DNA of 64,000 bases from the NCBI GenBank assembly GCA_035582835.1, contig JAYKAV010000500.1, forward strand, positions 691,144 to 755,143, written 5' to 3'. The position numbers and the translations under genes were made by a program. Shown piece by piece: positions 39,601 to 54,800 of the stretch (its first letter is position 1; each line of letters starts with the position of its first letter). The notes under the pieces are model-generated. The model saw nothing but the letters and a program-made list of their open reading frames with translations, ran no database searches and was not told the origin of the DNA. The DNA comes from Phoebastria nigripes (taxonomy: Eukaryota; Chordata; Aves; Procellariiformes; Diomedeidae).

Positions 39601-42600
39601 GACCAGTATATTTAGAAGTGTAGATGCAGGTAATGGTAGTCTTTGGATCCTTGTTTTGTTTTGGGCCTGAAGTTCACGGTGGCAATTAGTTAAAAAGAAA
39701 TGCACAGCAGTTTGCAACTTCTCATGGTTACTCAGTGCTTCGGTGTCTCAGTTTAATGGCTGTGATGCTGTATCGTGAGGAGATACCCAAATTGTTTGTA
39801 TGTTAGGTGGTAACTTCACTTTCTGAGTATGTGCGAGGCCCATATTGTCTTTTTTTTTTTTTTTCAGGTGGCACCACAAATGGTACAGTATTCTTTTGCA
39901 GTAGTCTGACCCTTTCTACTGTTTTGTTGCTCTTTTTGTTTGCTTGACAGGTGGATTATATGCATGTGTATTAGGACTCTGGACTGTGTGGGAGTCTTAT
40001 TTGCTTTCTGAGTATTAACTGACTTTTTTTTTTTTTTTTTATTGTCTATAGCTGTCCATAGGTTACCAGCAATTTAACTGCTATTTTGATAATCATAACT
40101 TACCAGAAAAAGTATATTGTTTCCAGGCCATCTTTGTCTCTTTTGCTGCCTGGGCTTTTGGAGTTCGCTCCCACCTGTGGGCCAGGGGAGAAAAAAAACC
40201 AGTCTTTCTTCAGAGGCTGAAAGCTGTCAGAGTGCTTAGCCCATCCCTGATGCTGAAAACATCTTCTCTAGTTAAAAAAAAAAAAAGACACTGAGTGAAA
40301 CAGTGAGAGAAAAAACTTTACTTGTAAGTATATGAGACACCTCAGAAGCTGTTTAATCGGCTTGTCCACCGTTAAATGTGTTTATAACGAGTGACACAAA
40401 AATAGAAGCTTATTTTGAAATTTGGCAAGGCAGAGGCATAGGAACACAGGCGAAGTCATAGGGGGTACCCCATGTCGGTCCCCTATTGCTTCCCAAAACT
40501 TGCTTTCAAGCAGGAGAACCACTTGGACTAACTTTCTGTCCAGAAAAGTGGAGCCTGTGGGTGGACACCTTAAAACGGAAAACGCCAACTAAAACTGTTA
40601 AGGTTTGATAAACTATGAGCAACTCTTAAGTACAGCCTTACAGTGGAAAGCATCTGAAAAGACAGAAGGTAGTTCTGCAGATCTCATGTCTGTATATTTT
40701 TATGGATGCAACTTCTTTTTCCTGGCTGATACCAATAGCTCATAGCCTAATAACTAGTTACTACTGTGTTTGCAGGCAGTATCAAGTTTAACGCTCTTTT
40801 TTTGTGTGTGTGTGAGCCCTAAAATTCTGTGACTAAAAATAAATTTGTTTCAAGAAGTCATTATTTGTTTCTCAAAGAACTTTGGCGGTAATATCAGTGT
40901 TTCTTTTTCTGATAATTTCTCTGAGACTGTCCTAGTTAAAAACATCTAAATTACTGTGTCCTTGAAGTTCCTTGCTTAATCTTGTCTTTGGATGCGTGAG
41001 CTGTAACCACTGGTTAGGTTGCTGGCTTTTTTTGTTTGGGTTTTTGGGTGTTTTTGAGGGGGCTATTGGTGTTGGTTTTGGTTTTTTTTTTTTTTTTTTN
41101 TTTTTTTTTTTTTTTTTTTTGAGAGCTTTATGGTTGTCTGTATTTGCTAGGAATGACTTTAAAACCATCAGGTGTAATAAGATTGCAATTTTTTATGCAT
41201 AAAGGCTTGTGACAGCATCTCTTTTTGTCTCTGTTAGGGTTTTGATTGTGAGGTTAAAACTATAGATGGAAGAACTTAATTACACATGCAAGGAGCAGTG
41301 ATGGTTGTCAGTGCACCTGGTTATCAGGCTTTCTCCACACACTGAAAAAAACCCAACAAATGTAAAACCTGTGCCTAATTAGGGAGCTAATCTGTATTCT
41401 TCAGGGAGGATCATCTCCTGCTATGCCGAGCAGTGAACCACAGATCTTTAAAACACTGAAAGGGGAGAGCATTAGGCCAGTGCATGGTACATCATTTGTA
41501 GTTTCTCGAGCATGGACTAAATGGTCTTGTGAAGCAAGGCTCCTCTAGAGTCACTACAGGTTGCGGGAAGTAAGTTTTTCAATTAACTGTAGCATTGGCT
41601 TTGAAGGGTTCATTGCCAGATCCCTTGACAGCTCTGACATATATCCATTACCAATATAATCTGTAACAGCTATCTGTCAGATATATCTGGATCAAACCCT
41701 TTTTCTTCCCAAGTTAGCTAGTATGGCTGTTAGTTCTGGTGGGGAAGAAGACATAAAGCAGTTAATCATTAATACCATGGAAACATAATCTGATCTGCAT
41801 GATTCTACCCCTTCAGCATTAATGCAATTGATTTTTTTTTTTCTTCCATAGAATTAATTTTTAGATGGATTAGCTCCTTGAACTTGTTTTGAATGGTGTG
41901 GTACTCTTTATCTAACTGTTAACTGGTAACTAAGATGTTTTCTAACTATGAAGTTAGAGCTGATGTTACATTGAGACATAGCAGTAGTTTGTGTAGATTT
42001 TTGTCCCTGATGTGCTATGAAAGCCTCCAGTTGTTTCAGTTTTTCTCTCTTTAAAACAACATTTTTGGATTGTGGCCCAAAGAAATGTTCTTCTGAATCG
42101 AAATATTTGAGGATTTTTTTCTGAATGAATTCTATTGTTGAGCAGAGTCTCCAGACTTATTTCCAACTTCTGCCTTATCTGGGTATTGATACTCCTTGAT
42201 TTTTTTTTTTTTTTAATTAGTAATATTATTATTTAAATTTTTTTAGCACAAAAGACCAATATTGGGAGCTTGGTGCTTCTTATGCATAGGTGAGAGAGGA
42301 CATTTGTTTTGACAGGCCGGAGATAACCACACCCAAGTACTTGGATAGTGCTGCATTATGTGGGCATGCTTTAGGACAAAGTAGTGAGTGCACAAATCTT
42401 TTTGCCTATTTACTGGACAGTGAGTTGGAATTGGACTCCTCTTCATTTCCCTGAGCTTGTGTCACCTAAACTGTAGTAATGGCCACATCTCTCCAAGTAA
42501 TGGCCAGTTTCTTACCTTGTGTGTTGGAGGTGTGGTGCAGGAGTTTTGTAGTGCTGTGCTGTATTACTATTTCAGTTCATGAGTGTGAGTTGAAAATATC

Positions 42601-42853
42601 ATTCGCTATTATGCAAGTGTCCCTGATGTGCTGACATAACAAGGGGTTAATGAAATTGGCAATTAGGAAACCTTGCATTAAGAAAGACTGACTCAGTCAT
42701 TAAGTGGTGGGCTGTGGATTTGAGAGAACATACTAATATGCTAACATGGAAGGGGCACAAAGTTTATGACCTGCTTATCACTTCATCGGGGCTGACAGAA
42801 CTTGTTCCCTAACTGTTGGAATTCACCTGTTTCTCTTTCTTTCTTTCTTTCAG
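36641..42853 (+). other. GAPVD1: GAPVD1 5' intron
   Basis: About 6.2 kb of AT-rich sequence between the CpG island and the first coding exon. It holds T-rich simple sequence, including runs near 39850, 40025 and 41082-41120. I recognise no coding exon or RNA gene. Confidence 0.6.
41082..41120. repeat. Poly(T) tract
   Basis: A near-pure T run (N at 41100) preceded by G/T-rich low-complexity sequence from about 41028. The length is likely approximate. Confidence 0.9.
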
Positions 42854-42884
42854 TGAGTACTGTATAACCCGCTCGCTGCCCAAG

Positions 42885-45800
42885 ATGGTGAAGCTGGATA
42901 TACACACGCTGGCTCATCACCTCAAGCAGGAACGACTGTATGTAAACTCAGAAAAGCAACTTATTCAAAGGCTCAATGCAGATGTATTGAAGACAGCTGA
43001 GAAGCTATACCGCACAGCATGGATTTCCAAGCAGCAAAGGATTAACTTGGACAGACTGATCATAACAAGGTGACTTGGGGGGGTGGTCCTGGGGAGAACA
43101 AGCTCCTAAACTTCTGTGAAGTGCAGCGAATCTGTCAGATTTTTCACACTTAATATCTGGAGTCCTTTGCTGTACTAATCATAAAAATAGTAAGGTTTTA
43201 AAACAAATCTCAGCTAGGGTATCTGACTCACCTGAAACTTACTTGTTGGCTGTTTAAGCTACCTTTTTTTAATATATGTGTTTGGTTTGCTTCTGTTCAT
43301 AGTTTATGGGAACAAACTCTCCTTATTCCTGAATTTGCAAATAATTTGTGTTAACTATATGGAAAGAATTTTTTCCTTGGTGGTAGTCTTGTTAATAGAT
43401 TGACCATGTGGCATCTTTTATGAAGTTTGTTTGCCTAAGAGTTACTTAAACTGTTTCAATGTTTTTCTTTAAAGTGCTGAAGCTTCTCCTGCTGAATGTT
43501 GCCAGCATGCTAAAATCTTGGAGGACACGCAGTTTGTGGATGGATATAAGCAGTTGGGATTTCAGGAGGCTGCTTATGGAGAATTCCTAAACAGATTGAG
43601 AGAGAACCCTAGGCTTATCGCATCCTGTCTGGTTGCTGGAGAGAAGCTCAACCAGGACAACACTCAGAGTGTCATTCACACAGTCTTTACCTCCATTTAT
43701 GGCAATTGCATCATGCAGGAGGATGAGAGCTACCTCCTCCAGGTCCTCCGTTATTTGATTGAATTTGAACTCAAGGAAAGCGACAACCCTAGGCGGCTGT
43801 TGAGACGAGGCACCTGTGCATTCAGCATCTTATTCAAACTTTTCTCCGAAGGACTCTTTTCTGCAAAACTTTTTCTTACTGCAACTTTACATGAGCCAAT
43901 CATGCAGCTTCTGGTTGAAGATGAAGACCACCTGGAAACTGATCCAAACAAGTTAATTGAGAGATTCTCCCCAGTACAACAGGAAAAGTTATTTGGAGAG
44001 AAAGGCACAGAAAAGTTCAAGCAAAGAGTCCAAGAGATGGTTGACTCCAATGAGGCCAAGCTGGTGACCTTGGTGAACAAATTCATTGGCTATCTCAAAC
44101 AAAATACTTACTGTTTTCCTCACAGCTTGAGATGGATTGTGTCACAAATGTACAAAACGCTCTCGTGTGTAGACAGGCTGGAGGTTGGGGAGGTCAGAGC
44201 AATGTGCACAGATCTTCTTCTAGCGTGTTTCATCTGTCCTGCAATTGTTAACCCAGAACAGTACGGGATAATTTCTGATGCTCCTATAAATGAGGTGGCA
44301 AGATTTAATCTGATGCAGGTATGATTCACTTTAAAGTAGTCTTAAAAAAAAAAAAAAAAAGTATGAGAAATGTTCTTGGCCTGTTTTTTTCCACTAGAAC
44401 TGATATTACTACAGTAAAGGTAAAGGTACTGTCCCTCCTACCTGTAAGACGAATGCTAACAAAATATTTGTGTTATCATTGCTGAAAAGGCATGCTCTAA
44501 AGTTTATCTGCTTAAAATACTGACTTAAAAAAATTGCTAGTATGTGTTCCTTTATCTCTTAGAAGAGTTGCAAATGTACTTTATAAAAGCTATTATAAGG
44601 GATGGAAGCTAAAGTGTAAAAGTGACTATAAGATGAATTCTGGAATGTGTGTAAACGGATGTTGTGCTGTTCTTGCTAATGTTAAATATTATGCCAGGTA
44701 TTCACACAATAATGAAATATTTTGCTGAAAAAACCTTGTCTGGCAGTAATGACCACTGTTTCTGCTGGGTAGCCCTCATGACAAATTTTTGTCTTTGTGC
44801 AAATACTTGGGCAATTTAATGATGTAGAGATGTAGTCTGAGGGTATTAAGCAACACTNGTCTGACTGAGGATATTCCCTACACAAGTAACAAAACCTACT
44901 TTTTAATGTTGTCTGTAAACTGGACAGTGAGTGATTCTCACAGTATAATGTTCTGGTGAGTTTTACTCGCTAGACTGTTACTGACAGGGCCTTGTCAGGG
45001 TTTTTTGTAAAATACATTAGCAGTCCTCTCCTGTGTCACTGCTTGCGTGTTGTAGCAGAGCTTGCAGTTGGCGACTCTTTAAAATTGAGAGTTGTTTTGC
45101 AATTGGAGATTAATAAGGAATATATGCTCTGAAACAAGAGTTAGCCGTCTTGCTGCTTTTTTTTTCCCTCCAACATATTCTTAGTGAAATATATACAACC
45201 TTTTAAAATCTCTAGGTTTAAGATGACCTAGATTCAACTCTCAATTCTGACGTGTTGTAAAACCAAAATATGCTTTGTTTGGGAAGGGGGGAAGTATGGA
45301 TGCTCATAGCATACTGTGTGTGCAGATTTTCTTGTTAAATGCAATGACTGTTTTTTTCTAAAGCTTCTTGCATTTTTTCTGCCCTGAAAGCGAGCTCAAG
45401 ACGCTGTCCACTCAATCAGAAGTACTTCTCCGAGTATTAAATGAAAAAAAAATTAGTATGGAGGAGTTGTCTTAACTAATTTTTATAGTCGAATCCATCA
45501 TGATGATGTTCTGAAATGCTTGGTTTTCATACTTCTTTTTCATTTCAGGTTGGGAGACTTCTGCAGCAATTGGCAATGACAGGTTCTGAAGAGGGAGATC
45601 CACGTATGAAGAGCAACCTTGCTAAATTTGACAAAGTAAGAATCCAGACTAAAAAAAGCTAAGACTCGTGTATACTTCATCCCTGTAGTCTCTTTTTTCA
45701 GACATTGCAAAGGACTTACTAAGCGTTTAACTTCTGAGTTACATGTACTGAAAAGCAGATTAAATCCTGCACAAAGCTGGGAACAAAATCCTGAGTACTA

Positions 45801-48800
45801 GAATTAAGGGTCAGGGATTCCTGCTTCTACTCTGACATAATGCTTCTTAAAAGAAAATACAAAAAAGAAATAAAAGCAAGTTACCTTTTAAACTGAAATC
45901 TTGAATTACTGTCTGTGGTTTTCTACTGAACCTAAAGGAAACACTTTAATCTGAAGACAACTTTTGTATGAAGTCTGGTTTAAAACCAAGTAATTTGTTA
46001 GTGCAAGGAACTTCTGTTCCTTTTTTGTGTAGTTTTGCTTTTTTTGTTCAGGTTTTCCTTTGTTGGTATGAATCATCCATAGCAATACTGAAATTAGCTT
46101 CATCAGAGGAACAGTGAAACTAATGATCTTTGATGTATTGTCATATGTTTAAAAAACTGTTGATTTGCTTGTGTAGCTTCCAGGTTTTTGCTAATTATAA
46201 TTTACACAGTCATCATACAAAGTTACACATTTATTATACAAGTATCATTCAATCGGATTAGAAAGTGACATTGTGTGTTGCTTCCTTGTTTCACTTTTAG
46301 TCTGTGGTCAGCAGATTCTTCAGGAAGGGGCAGTTTAGTTGCTATAAAACAGTTTAATTTTTTAAAAAATTGTAAGAAGACACTTAAGTAAGTAACACTT
46401 CTGAATGCAGAAAAGGAATGAAGGAAATGCTAAAACTAACTGCATGCTTTCCTTGCTTGCTTTTCAGTGATTTTAATGATACGTGGTATTTTATCCTAAG
46501 ATTTTAAAAGTAGGAAGCAAAACTTATTGTTATGTAAACTGCTTAACTCTTGTCATAACATATTCTTTCCAAACTCTAGTAAATGGTCTCTCATCTAAAA
46601 ACCATTTCTTCTCTTTGCAGAGCTGCGTTGCTGCTTTCCTGGATGTAGTTATTGATGGGCGTGCAGTTGAAACTCCTCCAATGTCTTCTGTTAACCTTCT
46701 GGAGGGGTTGAGTAGAACAGTGGTTTACATGACATACAGCCAGCTAACTACTCTGGTAATATCTTAAGTTCTTAAAAAGAAGTAGTATAAACTTGTCCCC
46801 ATGTGTTTACAGATAGGATAAACAAGGCTGATAATTTACACTGCAATTCTTACCAACACTAATTCTAAATTTTTAGGTTGGCTTTATGCGGAATGTAATG
46901 TCAAGCGATCAACTTAAGGAAGATCGGATGGCTTTGGAAAACTTGCTGGCAAACTTACCCCAGAACAAACCAGGGAAAAGCAGCAGCCTTGAAATGACTC
47001 CATATAATACCCCACAACTTTCTCCTGCAACTACTCCAGCTAACAAAAAAAATCGATTACCAATAGGTAAGGAGAGCAAGCAGACTTCTTGCATGATTTC
47101 TGATACCTTGATACATTTTCTGTGCCATTTTTTCAGTCATCTCTTGGGGTTACTCTTCAACTACACCTTCAGTTCTACTTTTTCTGTGTAGATGGTGAAG
47201 AATTTTCTTTTGCATAGAAAGCCAGGTAACTTCCTTACTTTCTGATGCAAGTATAGTGAGCTTCATCACTCTGGATTGAACTTGAGAAAAACACTGGAAT
47301 GGTTGGTAGTCACGCTAGTGCAATGATAATAAAGGGAAAGTTTGACGATGGGAAGCATATCTAGGAGGGAAGATTGCTTAGGAAAGTGGTGGGATGGAAG
47401 TGATGACATTTAATTAGTGGGGTAGAATAAGTTTAAAATTTTTGTGTCTCAGAAGAGAGCAAATGCGGAGTAGGATGAAAAAGCAAGAGCAGAACTTTTA
47501 GAGTATGTGCTGAGAAGAGAAGCTTTCTTCTTTCTCCATTATTTGCCTGGTCTAATTCCGATTGTTAGTATATTGTAATGCAGTTTTATGTTTGTTGGGT
47601 TTTTGTCCTCTTTTTGAATAGGATTTCTGGGTCTTGAACTTCTCCATTTCAATAAAATTTTCTCTTAAAATAGGAAGTGTGATACTCTTCTTCAGTGTAT
47701 ATTTACATGAATATGACCACAGGGATATTTTTGTTTGAGAGATTTGGTGTTAGTGTGTAACAGGATGAAAATATGTAGAGCCCGATAAGTGGCAAAAAAA
47801 CCCACAAAACCAACCCCAAAACAAACCTATCCCATGTTGTTTTAACTCTACTTCTGAATGGTTCTGGTCTTATGCCTGTGAAGTAGTGGCACAACAGCAT
47901 TTATTTTATGGTATAAAATAGTTTTTGCTCAAATTTTTTATTTCTTTTGTTTCATTTTAATGCTTTCGAAATCCAGGACAGCAATTGGCAGCCATTACTG
48001 CCTGGGATACTTCTGCTACCAATCTTTCAGCTCATATAACTCTAGTAACCCCTTTTGGTGGGTAATGCCTTCTTTCCATTCTTCTCTGTGAAACTTTTAC
48101 TTATAACATATGACTTAAGCATACCTTTGGTTTACTTTGGCAATTAGTTGCTTTTTCAGATTTCTTCATTGATTTCTATATGAAACTCATTTTGTATGTA
48201 CATGTAGTTTTTAAAAACACCGTGTGTGCCTTTGTGTGATAATCAAAATTTGGCTGTGACTTCCGCACACTTGCCTTGTTTTCCCTGGACCAAATAAAGA
48301 AATAACTGGTGTCATGCTGCTGTACTTAGAAATCTTAATTCCATGTGGGTGTTTTTCCTTCCATGGTGCCAAACGTGGGAATATGAGGCTACTTGAGAAG
48401 ACTAATAAAGAGTCACAAAATAATCAAAGTAAACCACCTGATGTTGAATTGTGTGTCTGGGTTTGAGACACCGGTTAGGATAAGATTTCCCTGCTTTTTA
48501 GGAGAAAAAACTTCTAAATAAATTAATTAAACAGTTATAAACGACAGGAACCTAGACCTTTTTTTGTTACCAACAAACTTCTTCATTTTCTGAATTAATT
48601 TATTAAGGGACTTTCCGTGATTGGAATACACTGAATTTGTGTAGGCAAACAGGACATAGTATACCTTGTTTCTCTAAACTTTTATGTTGAAAGTTTGCTT
48701 TTTCACAGTTCAGTACTCAAATTTAAACACTAGTTGCAAAGTCTAATATGACTTTTCATTTTGTAAGTTTATTTAGTACGCCTGTTATTAATGCAAAACA

Positions 48801-51800
48801 TTGCCATTCTGTATTTCCATTGTATTGTCTTTCTTTCCTCCTTAAACAAGGAAAAGCTTTCTAATGTTGATATTTCAAAATATTTTCTTAGCAACTCGTA
48901 GCAGAAGTAGATCAAATATTCTAATGGATCAGCATGGAGATCATGAAGGATCCTCCCAGGAGACTATCCCAGAAGTTCAGCCGGAAGAAGTGCTGGTGAT
49001 TTCTTTGGGGACAGGTCCACAGATTACTCCAGGAATGATGTCAGAAAATGAGGTATGCGAAAACTATCACGTCTCAGGTATTTTGAAAAGTACAGTGTCT
49101 GTGTTCTCTAATAGCAGAACAATGAAGTTGTGACACTAAGTTTGGGTAATAAATCCAGAATGGGAATTAAAATCCTTACTTCATTTTACTGAACTTGGGC
49201 GTTGTAGCTTTCAAATTTCCCTTTGTTAGATTCCCCCCCCCCACTTAGTATATCTGCAAGGTGTGAAAAGCAGTATATTAACACAGGAAAAATGAACCTG
49301 GCAGATTTATGAAGAGGCTTTGTCATCTAACATGCCTTAAGAGCAAGCTTGGGCTATTGCTTCTGAGCCTGAAGAAACTGATTCAGTTGCCTCTCTGCAT
49401 GCTCTGTCCTTTGGATCAAGTGGTACAGGTGAATGACAGAACTGGAACGCTGATCCTGACATTTTTGGCAGCTCAGACTTGAAACGCACAGGCCCAGCTT
49501 CTTGTGAGGGTGGAGCTGTGGTCAAATTGCCATGAATGCCAACCCTATGTTGCTTAGGGTAAGGCTGGTTTTACAGCCTTTTCTTTCACCAGCTGTAGCA
49601 CAGCTTCTGCTTTCATCTTTTCTGCCTTGTCTGATAGATCGGATTATCTGCTTTTGCAGCCTCGTAACAATCAGTTTCCATATTATATTAGTCTGCTGGG
49701 GTGATGAGGGAGCTGGTGGCTCCGTTATTATCAGAACTTGCCTTATGTTCACATCTTGGTTACCTTACATTCTCTCCAGGCACTGACTTTGGAGATAGCT
49801 GTCTTTTTTCAAATGGAATGTTAGAAATTTGATTGTGGTTTTTTCCCTACACATTAATGGCACAAAAAAATGTGTGTACTGTTTTCTTTACTGCATAATT
49901 ATCCAAAAAATACATTATCTTAAGGAAGTCTTGTTTCTTTCCCCCTGCTCTCCAGGTCTTAAATATGCAGCTTGCAGATGGCGGACAAGGAGATGTCCCC
50001 GTTGATGAAAACAAACTCCATGGTAAACCTGATAAAACCTTGCGCTTTTCCCTCTGCAGTGATAATCTGGAAGGAATATCGGAAGGTGAAGGGCTACTTA
50101 AGTCTTGAAGAAGTTTGATCCCCTTTTTTTTTTTTTTTCCTTAACTATAAAAGGAACTTCTGTTAAATACAGCATGTCATCTTTGCCATTTTGAAGACCA
50201 TTCTTGTTATTTTACCCTGAGAGCCTGTCTTTTCTCTTAGCCATTCAAAGGAAAAAGTCTGGAGCTAAATTGTGACCTGCAAAGGCATAACTGAGTCTGA
50301 GAACTAGGAAGAAAAAACCTAAGTGTATTTAAAAAGAGAAAACAAGTTTCAGGAAAAAAAAAATCCCTTTAAGTGCAGTGCTAATTACTAAGATATTCTA
50401 ACTTAGCTCTAGACTTAGACTTCTCAGACTTATTTTTCATCATGTTTTAATAATCTATTACATATCTCAGAATAGTTTCTGGACTCTGGACAACTCCTTT
50501 ATATGAACCTCAGACACAACAAACCACAGGTTTATTTGTGGTATTGAAGAGGGTTGTACAGATCACTCAGCATGCATTATTTTGTGTAACTTCCATAATT
50601 TGGTTTTTGCTCTCTCTCTCCTCAAACTAAGAAAACAGATTCATGGACAAGTAAACAAGTTAATGGCAAAGACTTTATTGACTTTTTAGTTATAGTTAAG
50701 TACAGTAATGGTGAGATTCCAGCTGTTTCTGGTAATGTATTTGTAGATTATTGTAGTTAGTATGGTACTCTAAACGTGGGAAGTACAAATCACAGTGCGG
50801 GTTAAGTATCTATAGATTAGGGGTCAAGAGTAGAGCAAAGGTACATTTAGTTCATCAACTCAGTGTTTTATATTGGAACTGCTACTTCATTTCTTTTCAT
50901 CTTTCTAGTTAATTGCGTCCTGGATTGTTTATGCTGTATATTTAGGAACTGTTATTCAAATTAGATTTACAGTAAAATCTGTTTTCACAGGTCCTTCAAA
51001 TCGCTCCAACTCTGTGTCATCTTTGGATTTAGAAGGGGAGTCTGTGTCAGAGCTTGGCGCGGGCCCCTCTGGGAGCAATGGCGTTGAAGCTCTGCAGCTG
51101 TTAGAGCATGAACAAGGCAGGTGGAAATTCTCTAATACAAGTGCCTGAGGTGCTGTGGGTGGTAAGGACAAAGTTCTGTGGAAAAAGGTTACAAAATTGA
51201 CTAGTTCAGAAAAAAAATAAGTAAAAGTTTTCCTTGTGCAATTGCTCTTGCATTTATTTGTGGGTTTGGTTTTTTTTCCTAGAAGTTTCTTGTAGTCCAT
51301 TGTTAGGGAAAGGAAATTGCATGGGATTTTGAGGCTTAAGTCCTTTATAGGAAACTGTTTGTAAAGTTTTGCTTGATACCAAGCTTTTTCCATTCAGGGA
51401 ATAGGGTGATCTGGATTGGAGTAGTCTTAAAGCATCTGGCTAGCTCCCTGTTTAATATATATTTGTCAAATGCTGGAACAGGTTGCCCGAAGAGGTTGTG
51501 TTGTCTCAGCCTTGGAGATACTCAAAACATGACTGGACATGACCATGAGCAACCTGCTGTAATTGACCCTGTTTTGAGCAGGGGGTTTGGACTTGAATGA
51601 TCTCTGGAGGCCTCAGCTTTCCTGTGATAAGTTCTTCTTACAGGAATTGTATCAGTTCCTTGATAATGTGCTAAATTTTATTCATTTTGTCTGTCAATTT
51701 GGTTGATAGGTCACCATGTGTAGTTTAAGATTTTTCTTCTTGTGTCTCAAATGTGCTTAAAAACTATTTTGAGGGGCAGCATTTCTTGAATAGTATAACA

Positions 51801-54800
51801 GTGCTTTGCAGGCCTTACTTTAAAACACTGTCTTACCTGACAGAATTAGAGGGTTGTTTTGTTTGGGGTTTTTTTCCTATTTTCAATCAGAAGTAATTGG
51901 AGAAGCCTTTTAAGAAAATGAGAACTTTTTATTTTTACATAGCCACAACTCAGGATAATCTTGATGACAAGCTCCGTAAATTTGAAATCCGTGATATGAT
52001 GGGGTTGACTGATGACAGAGATATATCAGAAACTGTGAGCGAAACTTGGAGTACAGATGTCTTGGGAAGTGACTTCGATCCAAATATTGATGAAGATCGT
52101 TTGCAAGAAATAGCAGGTAACTTGGTGGTACATCTGATACGTTAAAATGCTTCATGCTTGCTCTAAAATAGTGAGGCTGCAGAGCCTTCGTCCTCTCTTT
52201 CTAAATAGGTGTGTTTTCATTGATTAAAGCGGAGCTTTTCTGTAGGAGGATTTTGTGTGCATGACCTGTATTGTATTTGGTTGCTCATTTCTATCTTTTC
52301 AACATTGTCTTTAATGATTACTTTATTAAGGACACTTAAAATGTGTTCTTATTTTTCTCTTTTATTAGAGCTGTCTTCAGGAAGCCTATATCTAGCTATA
52401 CGCTTCGGCTTTACTTTTGCAGGTGCAGCTGCAGAGAACATGCTAGGCAGCTTGCTGTGTTTACCAGGTTCAGGATCCGTGTTGCTTGATCCCTGCACAG
52501 GTTCAACCATATCAGAAACCACAAGTGAGGCCTGGAGCGTGGAAGTATTACCAAGTGATTCAGGTCAGAATCGTGCAGTTTTTGCTTATTTCTTTAGCGT
52601 GAATCAAGACTCCTCCAGAGGCATATAGTGCAAAGCAACAACCTCTTTCTCTCTTTCTTCAATAAATTATTGTCCTAGAGTTAAGTTAGTGTTTGTGACT
52701 ACTTCCAGTATTAAAAGGACAAACTGTTCCTAGGCAGAGAGGAGATGGAAAGCATTGTGAGAGAGTTACTGTTACTTAAGAAATCACGGTTTACTTTGGT
52801 TAATGAAGATTTGACTGTATACTGTTGTCTCTAAGAAATACAATACTTAAAACAGTAAAAACTTCTTAGAATGCCCGTGCAAATAGAGCATTGCTATCTG
52901 TGCAGAGTCCTGCCTTCTGTATAGGGAGAAAACTCTTGCTGAAGTTGTTGAGTTAACTTAGAACTTAATATACTAAATCAACACATACCCCCCCTTCCCT
53001 CTGTATGTGAGTATTAAGGGAGCATGGCATTGAGTAATGATACTTTTTCTCTCTACTCTCCATTTTCTCCCTTTTGTAGAGGCCCCAGACTTAAAACAGG
53101 AGGAAAGACTACAAGAACTGGAAAGCTGTTCTGGGCTGGGTAGCACATCTGATGACACAGATGTAAGGGAGGTCAGTTCTCGACCCAGTACACCAGGCCT
53201 CAGTGTTGTATCAGGTGTGTTTAATTGCCTCTGAAAACATGCTGCTGTATTAGAACATGATCAGCATCTGTTTTGCTGCGCTTGCTTTAGTTATACGTAA
53301 TTTCACTCACAAAATAACTTTTTGCACTCATTCTGGAATTTTCAAAGCAGTAATTCTTTGTTCATCTTACAGAAGAAATAAAAAAGGCAGCAGGGCATCG
53401 AATACTCTGTGCTACAACAGCAATGGTGTTGATTTGGAAGAAACTCCTAACATTCTTGCATTTAGTTTATTATCACAACATTTTTATTTAAGTAAATCAG
53501 CATACATCTACTTCAGTTCTTAGTTTCCCGCAAAATACTTAGCGGAGTGAAGCATCTTTCTAATGCCCATTGTCAAAGTGTATTCATGGCTATGTTAAAA
53601 CAGTTGAAGATGTAGAGCAGAAATAAAATGTTATTTTAGGAGTATAGAAATTCAGAATGAAATGTCTCTAGGTGCTATTGTGAGTTAGGACTTGATTATT
53701 GCAGCATTCACCAAACATTTTAACAGCTTCAGGATTTTGCTTCCTTTTTCTCTGAAAGACTATTACAGATTCTTCTTTTGTTATGTGTAAGGTATTAGTG
53801 CAACATCTGAAGATATTCCTAATAAGATTGAGGATCTTAGGTCCGAATGTAGCTCCGACTTTGGGGGAAAAGATTCTGTGACAAGTCCTGACATGGATGA
53901 AACAGCCCATGGTAAGTTACTTACCTGTAAATGAGAATCAATATCTCTGATAACTGAGGTCTCACAACATTGCTTAAAATGACAATTGTAGAATCCTTAA
54001 ATTCTACAATTTCTCCGAATTTCAAAGCTCTGGTGGCTAAGCTTAACATTTTCCTTATTTACTAGCACTGTATTTGTTTGACAAAGAGACTCCAGTATTT
54101 CATAGTACTAGAGCTTGAGTACTAGATCTAAGATCACCTCTTCTTAATTCGGTTTGATTAAATTGACTGTCCTCTTGCACTTTGGAATTGGTCTGCTCCT
54201 CAAGATTTCCCCCACTTTTTGTGATGTAATTCTTTGATCATTTCAGCATACTCCAAAGATCTTTCCATATAAGAATATCTTTAAAAATATTTTGCAAAAA
54301 AATGTTTGTAAACGTTTGTTGCTGAGGGCTGTTTTTCCAATGTCCCTCATGTTATAGGTAGTTCTTGTTACAGTGCTAACTTTTTTTTTTCCTGTATTTC
54401 AGGAGCCAGTCAGTTGACATCTCCTCCTTCTCAGACAGATTCTTTGCTTGCACTGTTTGACCCTCTGTCATCAAATGAGGGTGAGTTGTAAAGAATAAGC
54501 TTTTTTAAAAAAATAGGCATTTTCAATGCTTCTATGTCAGTATCAGCTAATTTGGAAGAATCTTAAAAGAAATGTACGTGGTTTCTTTTATGCTTATGAC
54601 CTCAGGTGTATCAGCTGTAGTAAGGCCTAAAGTACACTATGCAAGACCCTCTCATCCACCACCGGATCCACCGATCTTGGAAGGAGCTATGGGAGGTAAT
54701 GAGGCCCGATTACCAAACTTTGGGTCTCACACTTTAATTCCAACTGATTTAGAAGCATTTAAGCAGAGGCATTCTTATCCAGAGAGGCTAGTCCGCAGTA

